Of a stretch of DNA of 64,000 nucleotides, positions 22,475 to 33,135 are shown piece by piece. The first letter of the stretch is position 1, and each line of letters opens with the position of its first letter. A program made the translations under genes and the position numbers. Under the pieces are notes generated by a model that worked only from the letters and a program-made list of their open reading frames with translations, was not told where the DNA came from and made no database searches. Location: contig JAAEAF010003169.1 in NCBI GenBank assembly GCA_011037195.1, positions 1 to 64,000 on the forward strand. Reading direction: 5' to 3'. The DNA comes from Triatoma infestans (Eukaryota; Arthropoda; Insecta; Hemiptera; Reduviidae).

Positions 22475-22491
22475 TGGTGTTGGAAGTGGGA
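22475..22491 (+). promoter_or_regulatory. Putative primer-binding site
   Basis: The sequence tggtgttggaagtggga starts 2 bp after the LTR end. The TGGTGTnnGAAGTGGGA form is familiar from LTR retrotransposons as the tRNA primer site. I have not assigned the tRNA. Confidence 0.6.
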
Positions 22492-22533
22492 TAAAACCTC
22501 TAAACAGTAACAGCTTAGTATCAGTTTTGTTGT

Positions 22534-22689
22534 ATGCCCACAAGTACCAGAAGTCATATGCGGAAAATGGAGGAACTGATAGAGGAAATGAAGAAGAGCC
22601 GAGAGGAATTGAAAAGGGGCTGGGATGAAATGAGGGAAGAAATAAAAAGGGAGAAAAATGAGATCCGAGAAGAAATGGTAAAAGTTTAG
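22534..22689 (+). CDS. gag-like N-terminal ORF (51 aa), truncated
   Basis: An ATG 42 bp after the primer-binding site opens a 51-codon frame ending at TAG 22687-22689. The product starts MPTSTRS and continues as a highly charged helix (MRKMEELIEEMKKSREEL then RGWDEMREEIKREKNEIREE), a predicted coiled coil like those starting several Ty3/gypsy gags. Position and composition support a gag start. The rest of gag is replaced by UBR5-derived sequence. It is probably non-functional alone. Confidence 0.55.
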   Translation: MPTSTRSHMRKMEELIEEMKKSREELKRGWDEMREEIKREKNEIREEMVKV

Positions 22690-22696
22690 TGGCACC

Positions 22697-24428
22697 AGCG
22701 AATGATGGGGAAGGTAGTGAAGGTGAGGGCGAATGAGAAGTTGAAAGAGAAGGACCTGAGAGAGAAATTGAACGTAAAGGTGAGGAAACTGAAAGTGAAG
22801 ATTTACTTGTGGAAACTGAAAGTGACAGTGATCAGAATAACCAAGAAACTGTACAGCACATTCCGTCTAATACCCCGCCTACTAGTGTGCTCGGAGGAGA
22901 TAAAAGTGGTGATTCAAGTCAACAGTGAAGTATTGGATCACGAAGAAATGGTGCTTGGAGATGAACAGTTAGAAAGACGCTCGGGACAAAGTGGTCAGGG
23001 CCAAGGAAGTAATCTTGCTCCTCAATCAATGCAATGGGCTATTAGATGTAGAGACACCGGTTCAAGATCTTCAGGTGGTTTCCGAGTAGTCTTTGACAAT
23101 TCATTGGTATTCATTGATCCATCTTCATTGAGACGTTCAACTAACATATCTTTGGCAAACAGTAGTAACCATGATAGGGTCACCGAGACTAGCTGCTTGT
23201 TTGGCAGTTGTACTTCGACAATAATGTTAGTGCACCACAACAACAACCTGTGCAATTATACAGACCTATGTAGAAAGACCGCTAAAACCACCGTGGGATT
23301 GGCTTTTAACAGTAACGGATTCAACCGAATCTCAATTATGCTTTGGACCTTCTCTTCCTACAGCTTCAGATCTTGCACATTTTCATCATCCTCTCTATCA
23401 TGGTTAAGGTTCCTTAAGCTCGAATAGTGGTAACGGAGGTAGCGGTAGTAATAGCGGAACTGGTGGTCCTTCGAATGGTGGTACTACTTCTGGAAGTACA
23501 TCACTATCTACAGCACAGTCTTTGCATCGTCCTGGAGGATTGTTGTTTTTACCACTAATTCTGACTCTTCTAGACCATCTACGGATCGTGATTGTGGCAT
23601 GAAGCCAGTCTGTCCGAAGGGACTTGCTGATGTACTGTTTGTCATTGGTGAGGTATCGCAAATCCAAATATGCTGATTCATTACCATTACTGGATGAATC
23701 TTCTCTCAGACATATAGCATACGTGTTTGATGCTCTGATCTACCTGTTGAGGGCTACTACTGATCAGTATCCTTTACTTAAGGAAGCTCTACTACCTCAA
23801 ACATGGACTCAGCCAGATGAAAATGAGAATGATGTAGCCGAAGATGATATGCCACCTATACCAGTCGCTATGGAGATAGAAAATGTGGAAGAAGCAGGAA
23901 AGCGGCATCCATTTTTCCAGAGATCAGTTCAACATTACGGCTCGGCTGCAGTCCACCAGATCCATTTGAGATCCGAATGGCACGAGCATTACCATTAGCT
24001 GATCAGCCTCATTTATTGCAAACTAGAGATCAGTTGCACGTAAACAGCCATTGAGAGCATCAAGGTTTCAGTTCTACAATCACTCAGCTTGGTACTTTAC
24101 CTACAGGTTTGGGACTTTTATTAAGATCTGAAAATGCACATCGCTCTGAACCAGAACAAGAAGAGAAAGGCGGAGCAATGAAGACTGAACAAGAAAGTGG
24201 CACTAGTGGCCCAATGGATATGGAGTTAGATGCAACTATACCAAACCAGGCACCTTCCTCTTCGCAACCAAATGGGCCAATAATCTTGTCAGTTCACAGT
24301 GGTTGGGTTTGCGCTGATGTGTTACTTGGCCGATGGAGAATGGCATTAGACTTATTTGGGAGAGTATTCATGGACGATGTCGGATTTCCAGTAAAAGAAT
24401 CAAAATTCAGAAGAGATATGGAACGAAT
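22697..24428 (+). pseudogene. UBR5: UBR5 (HECT E3 ubiquitin ligase) partial retrocopy
   Basis: UBR5 is a large nuclear N-degron/HECT ubiquitin ligase. Across several shifted frames the window matches its central to C-terminal part in the right order: an acidic stretch (about 22699-22930), MQWAIR and IDPSSLRRS (23028-23140), [20 protein letters not shown] (about 23288-23350), SLRHIAYVFDALIY (about 23705-23750), RHPFFQRS then, after a shift, PPDPFE and [12 protein letters not shown] (23900-24020), and [20 protein letters not shown] plus [11 protein letters not shown] (24320-24425). It ends before the HECT domain. There are no introns, and frameshifts and stops recur (for example near 22735, 22928, 23160 and 23940), so no protein is made. 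The open frames of 241, 124 and 135 codons here are pieces of this relic. Placement directly after LTR, primer site and gag-like sequence suggests it was captured by an LTR retroelement. Assignment rests on remembered family motifs; I am confident in UBR5 over HUWE1. Confidence 0.85.
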
Positions 24429-24622
24429 AAGCACTGCAAGGTACATTGTACAATTTAGAGTGAGTATAGTGGAGTTAGACAAGTGGGACAGACTAACTGG
24501 CAAAGTGACAGTGTGAAAACGATGGGCGTTGAGTGTTGATGCTTGTTTGAATGGGGTTTGAATGAGGGTGAATTGGCGGTAAGGCACGCTTTTAACTCTC
24601 TTTAACATCTCCTTCCAACGTC
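24428..24622 (-). repeat. LTR-like dispersed repeat, copy 2
   Basis: Reverse-complement match to 15516-15745. It begins exactly where UBR5 similarity stops (after the RRDME codons), so it either truncated the retrocopy by insertion or marks its 3' recombination point. Confidence 0.7.
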
Positions 24623-24624
24623 TA

Positions 24625-25560
24625 TATATTTCTCCTTATCTCTCAATATAAGTTTTTCTCTTGTGTCCACGCCCAGAACATGCAAAAAACCGAATTGATG
24701 TAAGGAATTTTGAGTATCAAGAATTACATAGATGCGTTTAACAAGAAGCTTTACTGTATTTTACCCACTAATGGAAGAAGGGTTATAAGGATGAGAAGAG
24801 GTTACAAAGTGATTAGGTTTTTTTATGGATTTAGGAATGGTTTTAAAACGGAAAATTTCCACTGAGTAAATAGTTCGGAGAACCAAGTTAGGGGAGGCTA
24901 TAAGGAAGGAATAAGGAAGACTTATAGTATTTTTAACTGGGAAAAGTAAAAATACAATTCTGCAGGAATATTCTCTTTTAAAGAAATTTGAGAACTTTAG
25001 TCTAAGGGAGAAGTTTAATCTGTGATTTGCGTCATATTAAAAATTTCAAAACTCCAACTATGATCGCTAACTATATTTTATATCGGGAAAATACTGAAAA
25101 CTTTTCCCAGATTGTTTTCAATTATTATAAAAGATAGAAATAGAGATGCGTATTTATTGGCTGTCATTTCACTAATGAAAATTCAGTTTTTCCTGTATAA
25201 CATATAGGCAACTGCCAAACAAGCTATGGAACTTTATATGATAAAGAACATCATTATCCTTGTTGAACTTTATATCTTTCTCTTGATAATTTCAATCTTT
25301 GTTGATAAGGATGGGCAAGAGTTGAAAAGTTTTCCGAGATTCGTACAACAATGATGTAACCCTGGCTATGACAGCCTTCAAATACATTCGTTACATTTAC
25401 ATTTTAAAGTAGATGGAAAATTGTTTGTAGATAGGGGAGAGAGAGAGACACAGAGAGTTTATCGAACTGGTTTATCAATATACACATCCATTTTGAAATA
25501 CAACAATTGGATAAAACTGTAAACGCTGTAAATATATTAAATTCTCTCTTACTTGCAAGT
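24625..25560. other. No recognisable feature
   Basis: AT-rich, no long open frames. A purine run gagagagagagacacagagag lies near 25437-25457. Confidence 0.4.
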
Positions 25561-25564
25561 CTTG

Positions 25565-26030
25565 CCAAATTTTACGAAATTGAATTTTCTCCGGAAATAC
25601 ATGTTTTTGGGATCTCCAGTATTACGAAAAAATGTTTTTAACATAGAGAGTATATGAAGCATGAACTTGATGTTCCGTTTAGGTAACACCAACATTAAGT
25701 CGAATTTTAGCCAGAATCTGTCATTCTTGACTGCGACTTTACTAAATATATTTTTATCATTTTTTCGTAATTTTCGTGAAACTAGCTCTAATGATTTTCC
25801 TTAAACTTTTCATCTTAACTACCGGCATGAACGACCATCAATTTTATTTGTAACATTTGCCAAGGAAAGAAAATTTAATTGTGGAGAGTTAACTGCAATA
25901 TATACCTCCATTTCTAAAGTGGCACCACTTCAGTAAAACTGAAGGTTCTACCTCCTATGGAATTTCCTGAATATTTTGTTTTTTTTTTGGAAACAGTTCT
26001 AAAGATTTTGTTTAACTTAAATTTTCGGAC
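25565..26030 (+). repeat. Family M copy, forward
   Basis: Blocks: aattgaattttctccggaaa, tacatgtttttgggatctcc, gaacttgatgttccgtttag, aatgattttccttaaacttt and tggcaccacttcagtaaaac. Confidence 0.7.
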
Positions 26031-26137
26031 TCTTTTGTTGTTGTAAATTTTGGGAAAATGGAGATAATAGGAACGCAAATTTTCTTTTAATACAATAAAT
26101 GAGAAAAGTTATTTCAAGGGAATTTTTGTCCATTAAA

Positions 26138-26378
26138 TATTTTTTTTTTTTGTCTGTCGGCAAGGCCAAGCCCTACACTATCCAAACCTTTCTGGGCTCA
26201 TATAGCTATCCTGAAGTTCCGAAACTTCGCAGTGTGCTGTCGGTTTCCGGGCAGTATCCTTTCGTTACACAGACAACACTGGACAGTGAGCTGTAGAACC
26301 TTCTACAATGGGAAAAGCTAAGATCAGCACAGCTGGACTTGAACACAGGACTAGTCCAGTGCACTATCGGTGAGCTGA
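26138..26378 (-). mobile_element. tRNA-derived SINE, copy 3 (diverged)
   Basis: Minus orientation: a T run at 26139-26150, body blocks gcagtgtgctgtcggtttcc and acaacactggacagtgagct, then ggacttgaac and actagtccagtgcactatcg (head). It is clearly more diverged than the copies at 11026 and 27531. Confidence 0.75.
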
Positions 26379-26379
26379 T

Positions 26380-27515
26380 TTCGTTCCTGAAGAAAGTGGA
26401 TAACGAATGATGTTGTAGTTCTGGAGAAGTGACTATTAAGAACGCAATTTTGGAGGAGAAAATGATTAGAGGAAAACATTAGCCAAGCGAATTGGATGAA
26501 TTTGGTTTGTTCCTTAATTGTTACACTCAATTTTTTCATTTAATGTACACCTAAGAGCCCCGGCTGAGCTACAGTGGAGACTGGCTGGGCTCAGAGAGAT
26601 TTCCATTATTTATTAATAAAACTTGCTGGAAATACCTAATGGGGAAAAATAAATATACCAACAAAAAAATGGATCCAACTAAAATAAATAAAAAGGGGGA
26701 AAGGAAAACTGGGCGCCACGCTGTTGAAATCCAATTATGCATAAATAAAAATTGATTAAAAAAAAAGAAAAGAAATTGGAAAGTCACTTGCGGCAACAGC
26801 GAACCGTAGTAGTGTAATAAGTAATCAGCTGTGCTGCCATCTCTGGTCACAATTAATACAACAAAGTTGAAGTATTGATACATAATATATAATTACTTAT
26901 TTAAAAGAACATATTTCATACACCAAAGATAATTCCAGTCTAAATTTTTACAAAAGTAATATATGTCCCTAGTCCAGGCCCTAGAACATATATAAGTGAT
27001 AACAAGGACAATTTTATATATAAGAGAATAATTACAAAGAATTGAATTCAAACAAGACACGAAAATTATGTTTAGTTATCTTTGAAATAATTAAACAAAA
27101 AAAGTAAATTAAAAACCATCCTTAAAATAAAATGAGTCTTCTAGTCTATTAAAAGAAACCAAAACGAAACTATTCAGTATGTATGGAAAGTACCTTTTCT
27201 ATTCCTTTCCACATTTAGGTAGCCCCCGACTATTTCAACTATAGGAGTACTTGCTGAGACCATGGTTTTTTCTCTTATCTATTTTTCCTTTGAGAGTCCA
27301 AATTCACTTTCTTCTTTGTGGTATCCGGGACGTCTTCTTCTTCCAGATGAACTGTCAGACGGGCAGCAGTGAGGAGGGCAAGAGGGTGCCCCAAAAATCT
27401 GGCAATGCCGATAAAAAAGAAATTCAAAGCACAGCACCCACAGAAAGATCTACTTTAGCCAAGCGGCTGCTACGAACTGATTGTTCTGTAACTCGTACAC
27501 ACGCACGCACGCTGT
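26380..27515. other. No recognisable feature
   Basis: Mostly AT-rich. An open frame at 27251-27529 has no recognisable motif and includes a short acgcacgcacgc tract. I see no supporting signal for a gene. Confidence 0.4.
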
Positions 27516-27530
27516 TGATCACACAGTAGT

Positions 27531-27736
27531 TTTTTTTTTTTTAATTTAAGGCGCGGCAAAATCTATGGTCATTGGCGCCCAGAGCCTTCTCAGTGCACTG
27601 CCGGCCTCCGGACAGTGGCCTCTCGTTACAGACAACACTGTCCATGACCGGACCCTGAGCTGTAGAGGCTCCTAGGAAGAAAAATCTAAGGGTAGCATAG
27701 CTGGACTCGAACCGGGGTCTTCCGCGTGGGAGTCCA
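27531..27736 (-). mobile_element. tRNA-derived SINE, copy 4, with 10-bp target-site duplication
   Basis: Bracketed by acacagtagt at 27521-27530 and 27737-27746, a perfect 10-bp direct repeat. On the minus strand the element runs from a 5'-truncated tRNA head with B box ggttcgagtcc (27703-27713), through the shared body, to the A tail (T run from 27531). It lacks the A-box end of the head, a typical 5' truncation. Confidence 0.92.
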
Positions 27737-27746
27737 ACACAGTAGT

Positions 27747-28690
27747 GTTATATATTAGTTCAGAGTCTACTGTTAACTTCTAATCTGTCCTAGATACAGC
27801 ACAACCGTACTATAAATTATAAATTTAAAATAAAGTATATGATATATTTTGTTAACTTATTTAAATTTAATGTAACCGTCACTTACGGCGGTTACATCCT
27901 ATCGGCTAATCTCATTTCGGGGGAAATTAGTTTCTGATCCGATTGAAATATTTAACATCCTAGATGGTAGGCGAATGCAATAGAAAATGTCCCTCAAAAA
28001 GGGGTCATTAGCAACTATTCTACTGGCTCACATCTAGATATAATCATTTCCATTTACACAAGGTTTTACTGCTGAGTATCTTTAACAGTTACAAATTTCT
28101 GCTGAGGATAGCTAAATTACTAAGTATAATTCTGCGGAAATAGTAAGCCAGTTTTTCACTGCAGCAATTTATATATACAGATAGCCACTTTAGCTTTGGG
28201 GATTTAACACTAACATTATATCTTAAGGTGCCGCCCACCATGGTACTATCTATTACCTCTGTACCTGTCTTCCAAGAATCTTCACTTAAACAACAATCTC
28301 CATCGAGCTGGTGGGGGTAGGGGCGACATTGCGGATATCCCACTTTTAGCATATTAGTAGATTAGAGAACTGTTTATATCTCTTAGTTCTTGGAACATCT
28401 TTATCTTTCTCTTCAACTTCTTCTACATTGTATACACATCTTCTGTAGATCCGTTTTAAACTATATTCTTCCCTAATTTTCATGATTTATTTCCTCAGTG
28501 TTTTGATGTTTGTTTTTTTCAAAGTTTTCTACAGTTGTTCAGAATTATTGTAAAATATAAGGGTTGTTTGTCCCCCCCTAAACAATAGATATGTACGCAT
28601 AAATTTTACACTATGTTCCTGTGTTCTTCGCGATTTGGTCACAAACAACTCCTTCAGGTGTAGGCATTGTTTATGCCCCTAACTAGAACC
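27747..28690. other. No recognisable feature
   Basis: AT-rich. No repeat family or coding signature identified. Confidence 0.4.
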
Positions 28691-28697
28691 AAAACAA

Positions 28698-29120
28698 TAC
28701 ATACATACATACATACATACATACATACATACATACATACATACATACATACATACATACATACATACATACATACATACATACATACATACATACATAC
28801 ATACATACATACATACATACATACATACATCCATACATACATACATACATACATACATACATACATACATACCTACATACATACATACATACATACATAC
28901 AATACATACATACATACATACAATACATACATACATACAATACATACATACATACAATACATACATACATACAATACATACATACATACAATACATACAT
29001 ACAGACAATACATACATACATACAATACATACATACATACAATACATACATACATACAATACATACATACATACAATACATACATACATACATACATACA
29101 TACATACATACATACATACA

Positions 29121-29150
<30 letters not shown>
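28698..29150. repeat. (ACAT)n microsatellite with 17-bp higher-order unit
   Basis: From about 28698 to 28900 the array is nearly pure tetranucleotide with a few single-base variants. From about 28900 to 29080 it becomes a regular array of the 17-bp unit aatacatacatacatac, roughly ten copies, then returns to plain tetranucleotide. Long open frames here translate only to HTYI/MYVC repeats. Confidence 0.97.
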
Positions 29151-29156
<6 letters not shown>

Positions 29157-29157
29157 T

Positions 29158-30396
29158 ACGTGGGCAAGGTGAAAAGTTCTCGGCCTAGTAGTGAAAATAA
29201 GTTTTTTTTATTCCAAAAATGCATTTATTTTTCAATGTAGTCTCGTTTAGTTCAATACACTTTGTCCAACATTTCTACAATAATTGTATCCCGTCCCTGA
29301 AGTGCGATTCTGAAGGTCTTCAAAATATGCATACAACAATTCGTACTATAAATCCCTCGATTTTCCCATTGCCAAAGCGCCTTTGTGGGAGGGTGCATTG
29401 TCCTGGTGAAAGTGGATTTTTTCGTTCGCAAAGCATGCCTTATCTCTCTATTTTTCATCTAGCTGGTCAAGAGATGTGCGTAGTATTCTCCAATAATTGT
29501 TTGACCCTTTGGCTGGTAGTCAATTAAAAGAATCCCTTCGGAATCCCAAAGAATACTAGCCATAACCTTTCCAGCGGTGCAATTATTTTTACTTTTTTCG
29601 ATGCAGAGCCACCGGCTTCTACCCACTGCTTGGATTGTTGTTTTGACTCACGTGTAACGTGGTGAACACACGTTTCATCCATCGTAACAAATCGGCGTAG
29701 AAAATCGATTGGATTCTTCTTAAAACGGAACAAACATTGCTGAGAAACTTGATCTTCTTTTGTTTGTGATCAGCATTTAACAAATGCGGCATTCGTCTTG
29801 ACAAAGCTTTCTCATACTGAGTTCGTCGTGTGCTAATTCCATCAAAATCTAGTTTCTCGCAAAACCTAGTGTGAAACACACACGACTTTCTCTCACTGCG
29901 AAGTGGCACATTTTCTTCACACTTACAATTCTTATTGGTGTTCAAAACCGTCGCATTTTTATTGAGAAAATCACAAAAAACTGAAATAATAATCAGTAAA
30001 GTAGTACTTCCGCTCAACCGATTTTCTCTAAACAAGCAATTTTGGAAACTTACATAAATCTAATTAATTTATTTAGTTGGCAGAATTGTATAGAAAATTG
30101 TTGAAACAAAATAGCACTTTCGGGGAAACCATAACCGCCTTCTCCCAAAAGTTCTTAATAGTGCCTCATGTTCTTCGTGTTGTAAAATGTGCCATATCCT
30201 TTCTTCTAAGATGCCTACAGCCTTAGCCATCACATACACCTTTAATCGTCTATCATCTAGCACCATATTGTCTATCTTGTCGATATTTTCTTCGATAGTT
30301 GCAGTATTTGGCCGTCCTTCACGTGGAACATCTTTAATCAGTGTACGACCGCGTTTAAACCCAGCTACCCATTTTTTTACTGTTGATCACGTGTAA
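29158..30396 (-). pseudogene. mariner (Tc1/mariner) transposase relic
   Basis: Minus-strand fragments match a mariner transposase in order: KKWVAGFKRGRT and GRPNTATIEENIDKI (about 30380-30270), MVLDDRRLKV (30266), SRRMPHLLNADHKQ (about 29805-29765), LRRFVTMDETCVHHVT (about 29700-29650; the WDETW-type catalytic Asp region), SKQQSKQWVEAG (29640), LIDYQPKGQTIIGEYY (about 29530-29480). The plus-strand left edge, gtgaaaagttctcggcctag near 29168, looks like the mariner terminal repeat. The N-terminal DNA-binding start is missing. Frameshifts throughout and an inserted M segment inactivate it. The family cuts and pastes at TA sites. Confidence 0.88.
29836..30128 (-). repeat. Family M insertion inside mariner
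   Basis: Inverted terminal motif (cctagtgtgaaacacacacg, then actttctctcac), gaagtggcacattttcttca, cacttacaattcttattggt and gtacttccgctcaaccgatt. It separates the mariner codons for RRLKV...LQHEEH from those for SRRMPHLL. Confidence 0.8.
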
Positions 30397-30399
30397 TGT

Positions 30400-31315
30400 G
30401 TACATCTCTGTGCGAATTAATAAATGTAAATTGTATTGAAATAAATTCTTATTGTATATTTTATGATTGTAAAGTAAGGAATTTTTCCAATGTATATATT
30501 TATAAATTTGGGTTTTTGGAAGGTTGGAAGGCACAAAAGAAACAGTTAGTTGAGTCAGATATACCTGGCCTACCCCTAACACTACATTTATTTAGGACAA
30601 AGGGAATTTCCCTCTTCTCACTTTCTCCGGGGTGGGGGTAGAATATATAAGGTGGACCCTTTTAGGGAAGGGAGTCAGTTCGAAATTTATGCCATGAAAA
30701 GAGTGAAATCTTATCATTAAAAAAGCCATGTTACAGTAGTGAGTTGTGGAAGGGCTCCAAGAAAGCCAACATTCTTCAAGTCAAAAATATGTAAAATATG
30801 TAAGTTTATAAAAAGCTATTTCGCCTAAATGACAAGACACTTATGTTGTTGTATCGCAATATTGTATTTATTTATTTTTGATATATATTGTATTTTAATT
30901 ATATATTTTTTGAATCTATTTCATCCTCTCAACTTCTGTATGAACACAGACCTCACGAGATCCCTTTTGAGAAGATCCACATATAAATTTTAATAATAAT
31001 TAACATAATAGATCTAAGTTAATTTACCCCCCCCCCCCCAATACAATCATATTACACACGATTACACTTACACCAACTTTGGATGAATTTCTGTTGGCGA
31101 TAAACCAGCCAAAACGAAGAATTTTCTGACGGAACGGTTCTCAAGTTTATTGATTTTGTAAAAAACACACAAAACGCTTAATTTAAACAGCTTTATAAAA
31201 CAATTTGTCTGATCAAATTTACATTTGGTATTTACTTTTGCAACGAGTGTGCCACCATAAAAAAATTGTTTTATTTATTGTGTTATTGACCTGTTATTTA
31301 TTGTTATTATTATTA
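30400..31315. other. No recognisable feature
   Basis: AT-rich, with a poly-C run near 31027-31039. No assignable element. Confidence 0.4.
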
Positions 31316-31319
31316 ATCT

Positions 31320-31640
31320 TAGCTTTAAGGAAACAAATTAGAATTTTGATTCCATTGTTGAAGAAGGCGGCAAAAGAGAATTAGGCGGAAATGTAACATA
31401 CTTCTAAGTCCGCCATTTTATATTTGGCCACTGACACTAAAATAAATAATTAATGTTAAACACCCACAAAAATTTCTCCAATGGATTCATAATATCAATT
31501 GAAAAACTTAGGGATAGACCTCGAGTTTTTAGCTATTCATTAAATTGTCCTTAATTTCACGCGTGTAGCGCCGCCACAAATTATTAAAATAGTACTAAAA
31601 AGATGGTACTCTACGCATGAGCTAATTCAATCAAAGTCTA
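31320..31640 (+). repeat. Family N repeat, left arm
   Basis: Shares, in inverse orientation, long blocks with 35880-36200: ttgtccttaattt, agtccgccattttatatttgg, gagctaattcaatcaaa. It joins directly to an inverted M terminal motif at about 31655. Confidence 0.8.
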
Positions 31641-31654
31641 GTTTTTCCCAGTAA

Positions 31655-31750
31655 CATAAAAAATCTGGTCTAAAACACTCAAACAACTTTCTCTTACTCC
31701 AGTTCCCAAAATTGTATTGACAAATTTTGTAGTTCGTGTAACAAATTTAA
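31655..31750 (-). repeat. Family M copy, left part, interrupted by RTE
   Basis: Starts at the terminal motif (aaaaaatctggtctaaaaca) and breaks at 31750, the RTE insertion point. Continuation resumes at 34945. Confidence 0.8.
31736..31750. repeat. 15-bp target-site duplication, left
   Basis: gtgtaacaaatttaa, identical to 34945-34959. Confidence 0.93.
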
Positions 31751-31872
31751 ACCCGCGAGGGGTAGGTGTTGCATGCACTCTACCTGGACAGCAGCGCCCC
31801 CACGGGTTCATGAGCTCAGTTCTCCATGCGCCTCACAGATAGAACAGTACACTGCTCACATTCACACTACAA

Positions 31873-31909
<37 letters not shown>

Positions 31910-31989
31910 ACACAGACAAAGGTACAACAGTACACACCCTAGGGCCACCGTCCCACCGTCCGGACAGTTTTTACGGAATCATAGCTGGC

Positions 31990-32750
31990 GAGGAAAAAGG
32001 ATTATTCGATTGGCAACTTGGAATGTGCGGGGCATAAATGGTAAGGAACTGGAACTAGTTGAAGAAATGAAAAAAGCCAAAGTGGACCTATTGGGAAATT
32101 AAGAAGAGAGGGAAAGGAGAGATAAAACTACAAGATCACATTTTGCTGTATTCGGGCACTACTGAAAATAAAACAGCGAGTGGAGGAATTGGCTTCCTTT
32201 TTAGAGAAACTATGAACGAAATGATTAAAGCATGGAAATTTGTGAATGATCGTCTAATGGTCGCAGATATCGAAGAAGGTGACTCTCTGAAATCACTTAT
32301 ATTGCTTACGGACCTAACGATAATGCGATTGCTGTTGAGAAGGATAACTTTTTTGATGTTCTACAGAGAGAAATAGATGATGCACAAGGAGATCCCGTTA
32401 TCATGGGAGATCTGAATGGTAGAGTGGGAAGAGACTGTCATACATGGCCGGAGGTGCTAGGTTCATATGGTGAAGAGATAAAGAATGATAACGGAAAGAG
32501 AATCTTGCACCTTTGTACAGCAAATGTATTAGTTGTTACAAACACTAATTCCCCCATAAAAACTATCATAAATTTACGAGAGAAGAACCAAGTAGAAATG
32601 AGAAATCCATCATAGATTATTTCTTAGTTAAAAAAGAAATGATTAAGGAACTAATTGAAGTAAGAGTGAAAATAGGCTTTGAAATTCAAAGCGATCACTA
32701 CTTATTGAAGTTGGACAAAATATGGAAAGGGGATAGAACTAAAGGATAAA
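31990..32750 (+). pseudogene. RTE-like endonuclease domain (broken)
   Basis: Frames give LATWNVRGING (about 32010; the conserved TWNVRG start of APE-type endonucleases), ELVEEMKKAKVDLLGN then a stop, ASGGIGFLFRE (32170), VIMGDLNGRVGRD (32398; GDLNxR catalytic motif) and SIIDYFLV...SDHYLLKL (32608-32710; the SDH catalytic motif). The enzyme nicks target DNA to prime reverse transcription. At least three frameshifts separate these motifs. Confidence 0.88.
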
Positions 32751-33135
32751 AGAAAATAATTATTAGGAAAGAAACAATAAAATCTCACAGACTGAAAGAA
32801 GAAGAAATCGCGAACTGCTATCAAGAAGAAATAGAAAGAATGATTAGAGGCAGAATTCCCATTGGAATAATAACGACATTGAAACAAATGGAAATCTTTT
32901 AAGAAATTATTGTTGGATGCAGCAGCGCTTGTGTGTGGTAAAAGGAAAGTAGGATCGCAGGAAAAGAGAACAGCTTGGTGGTCCGAGGAGTTGAAGGAAG
33001 TAATAAAGAAGAAGAAGTTACTATGAAAACAATACCTCCAACATAGAACACCCGAACGATATGAAATGTACAGAACTACAAGAATAGAGGTGAAGAAGAA
33101 AGTAATCGAAGCCAAAATGAAGACAGGGCAAGACT

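Noticed and set aside
22702..23427. 241-codon open frame as a gene
   Set aside because: It moves in and out of the UBR5-derived frame. The UBR5 matches need several frames, so this is a relic and not a protein.
22697..24428. HUWE1 as the parent of the ubiquitin-ligase relic
   Set aside because: HUWE1 was considered first, but the [19 protein letters not shown] and LLGRWR...FGRVFM...VKESKFRR series fits UBR5 in order and spacing.
28667..29224. Open frames of 152-181 codons (HTYI or MYVC repeats)
   Set aside because: Period-4 microsatellite translated; no start context or non-repetitive part.
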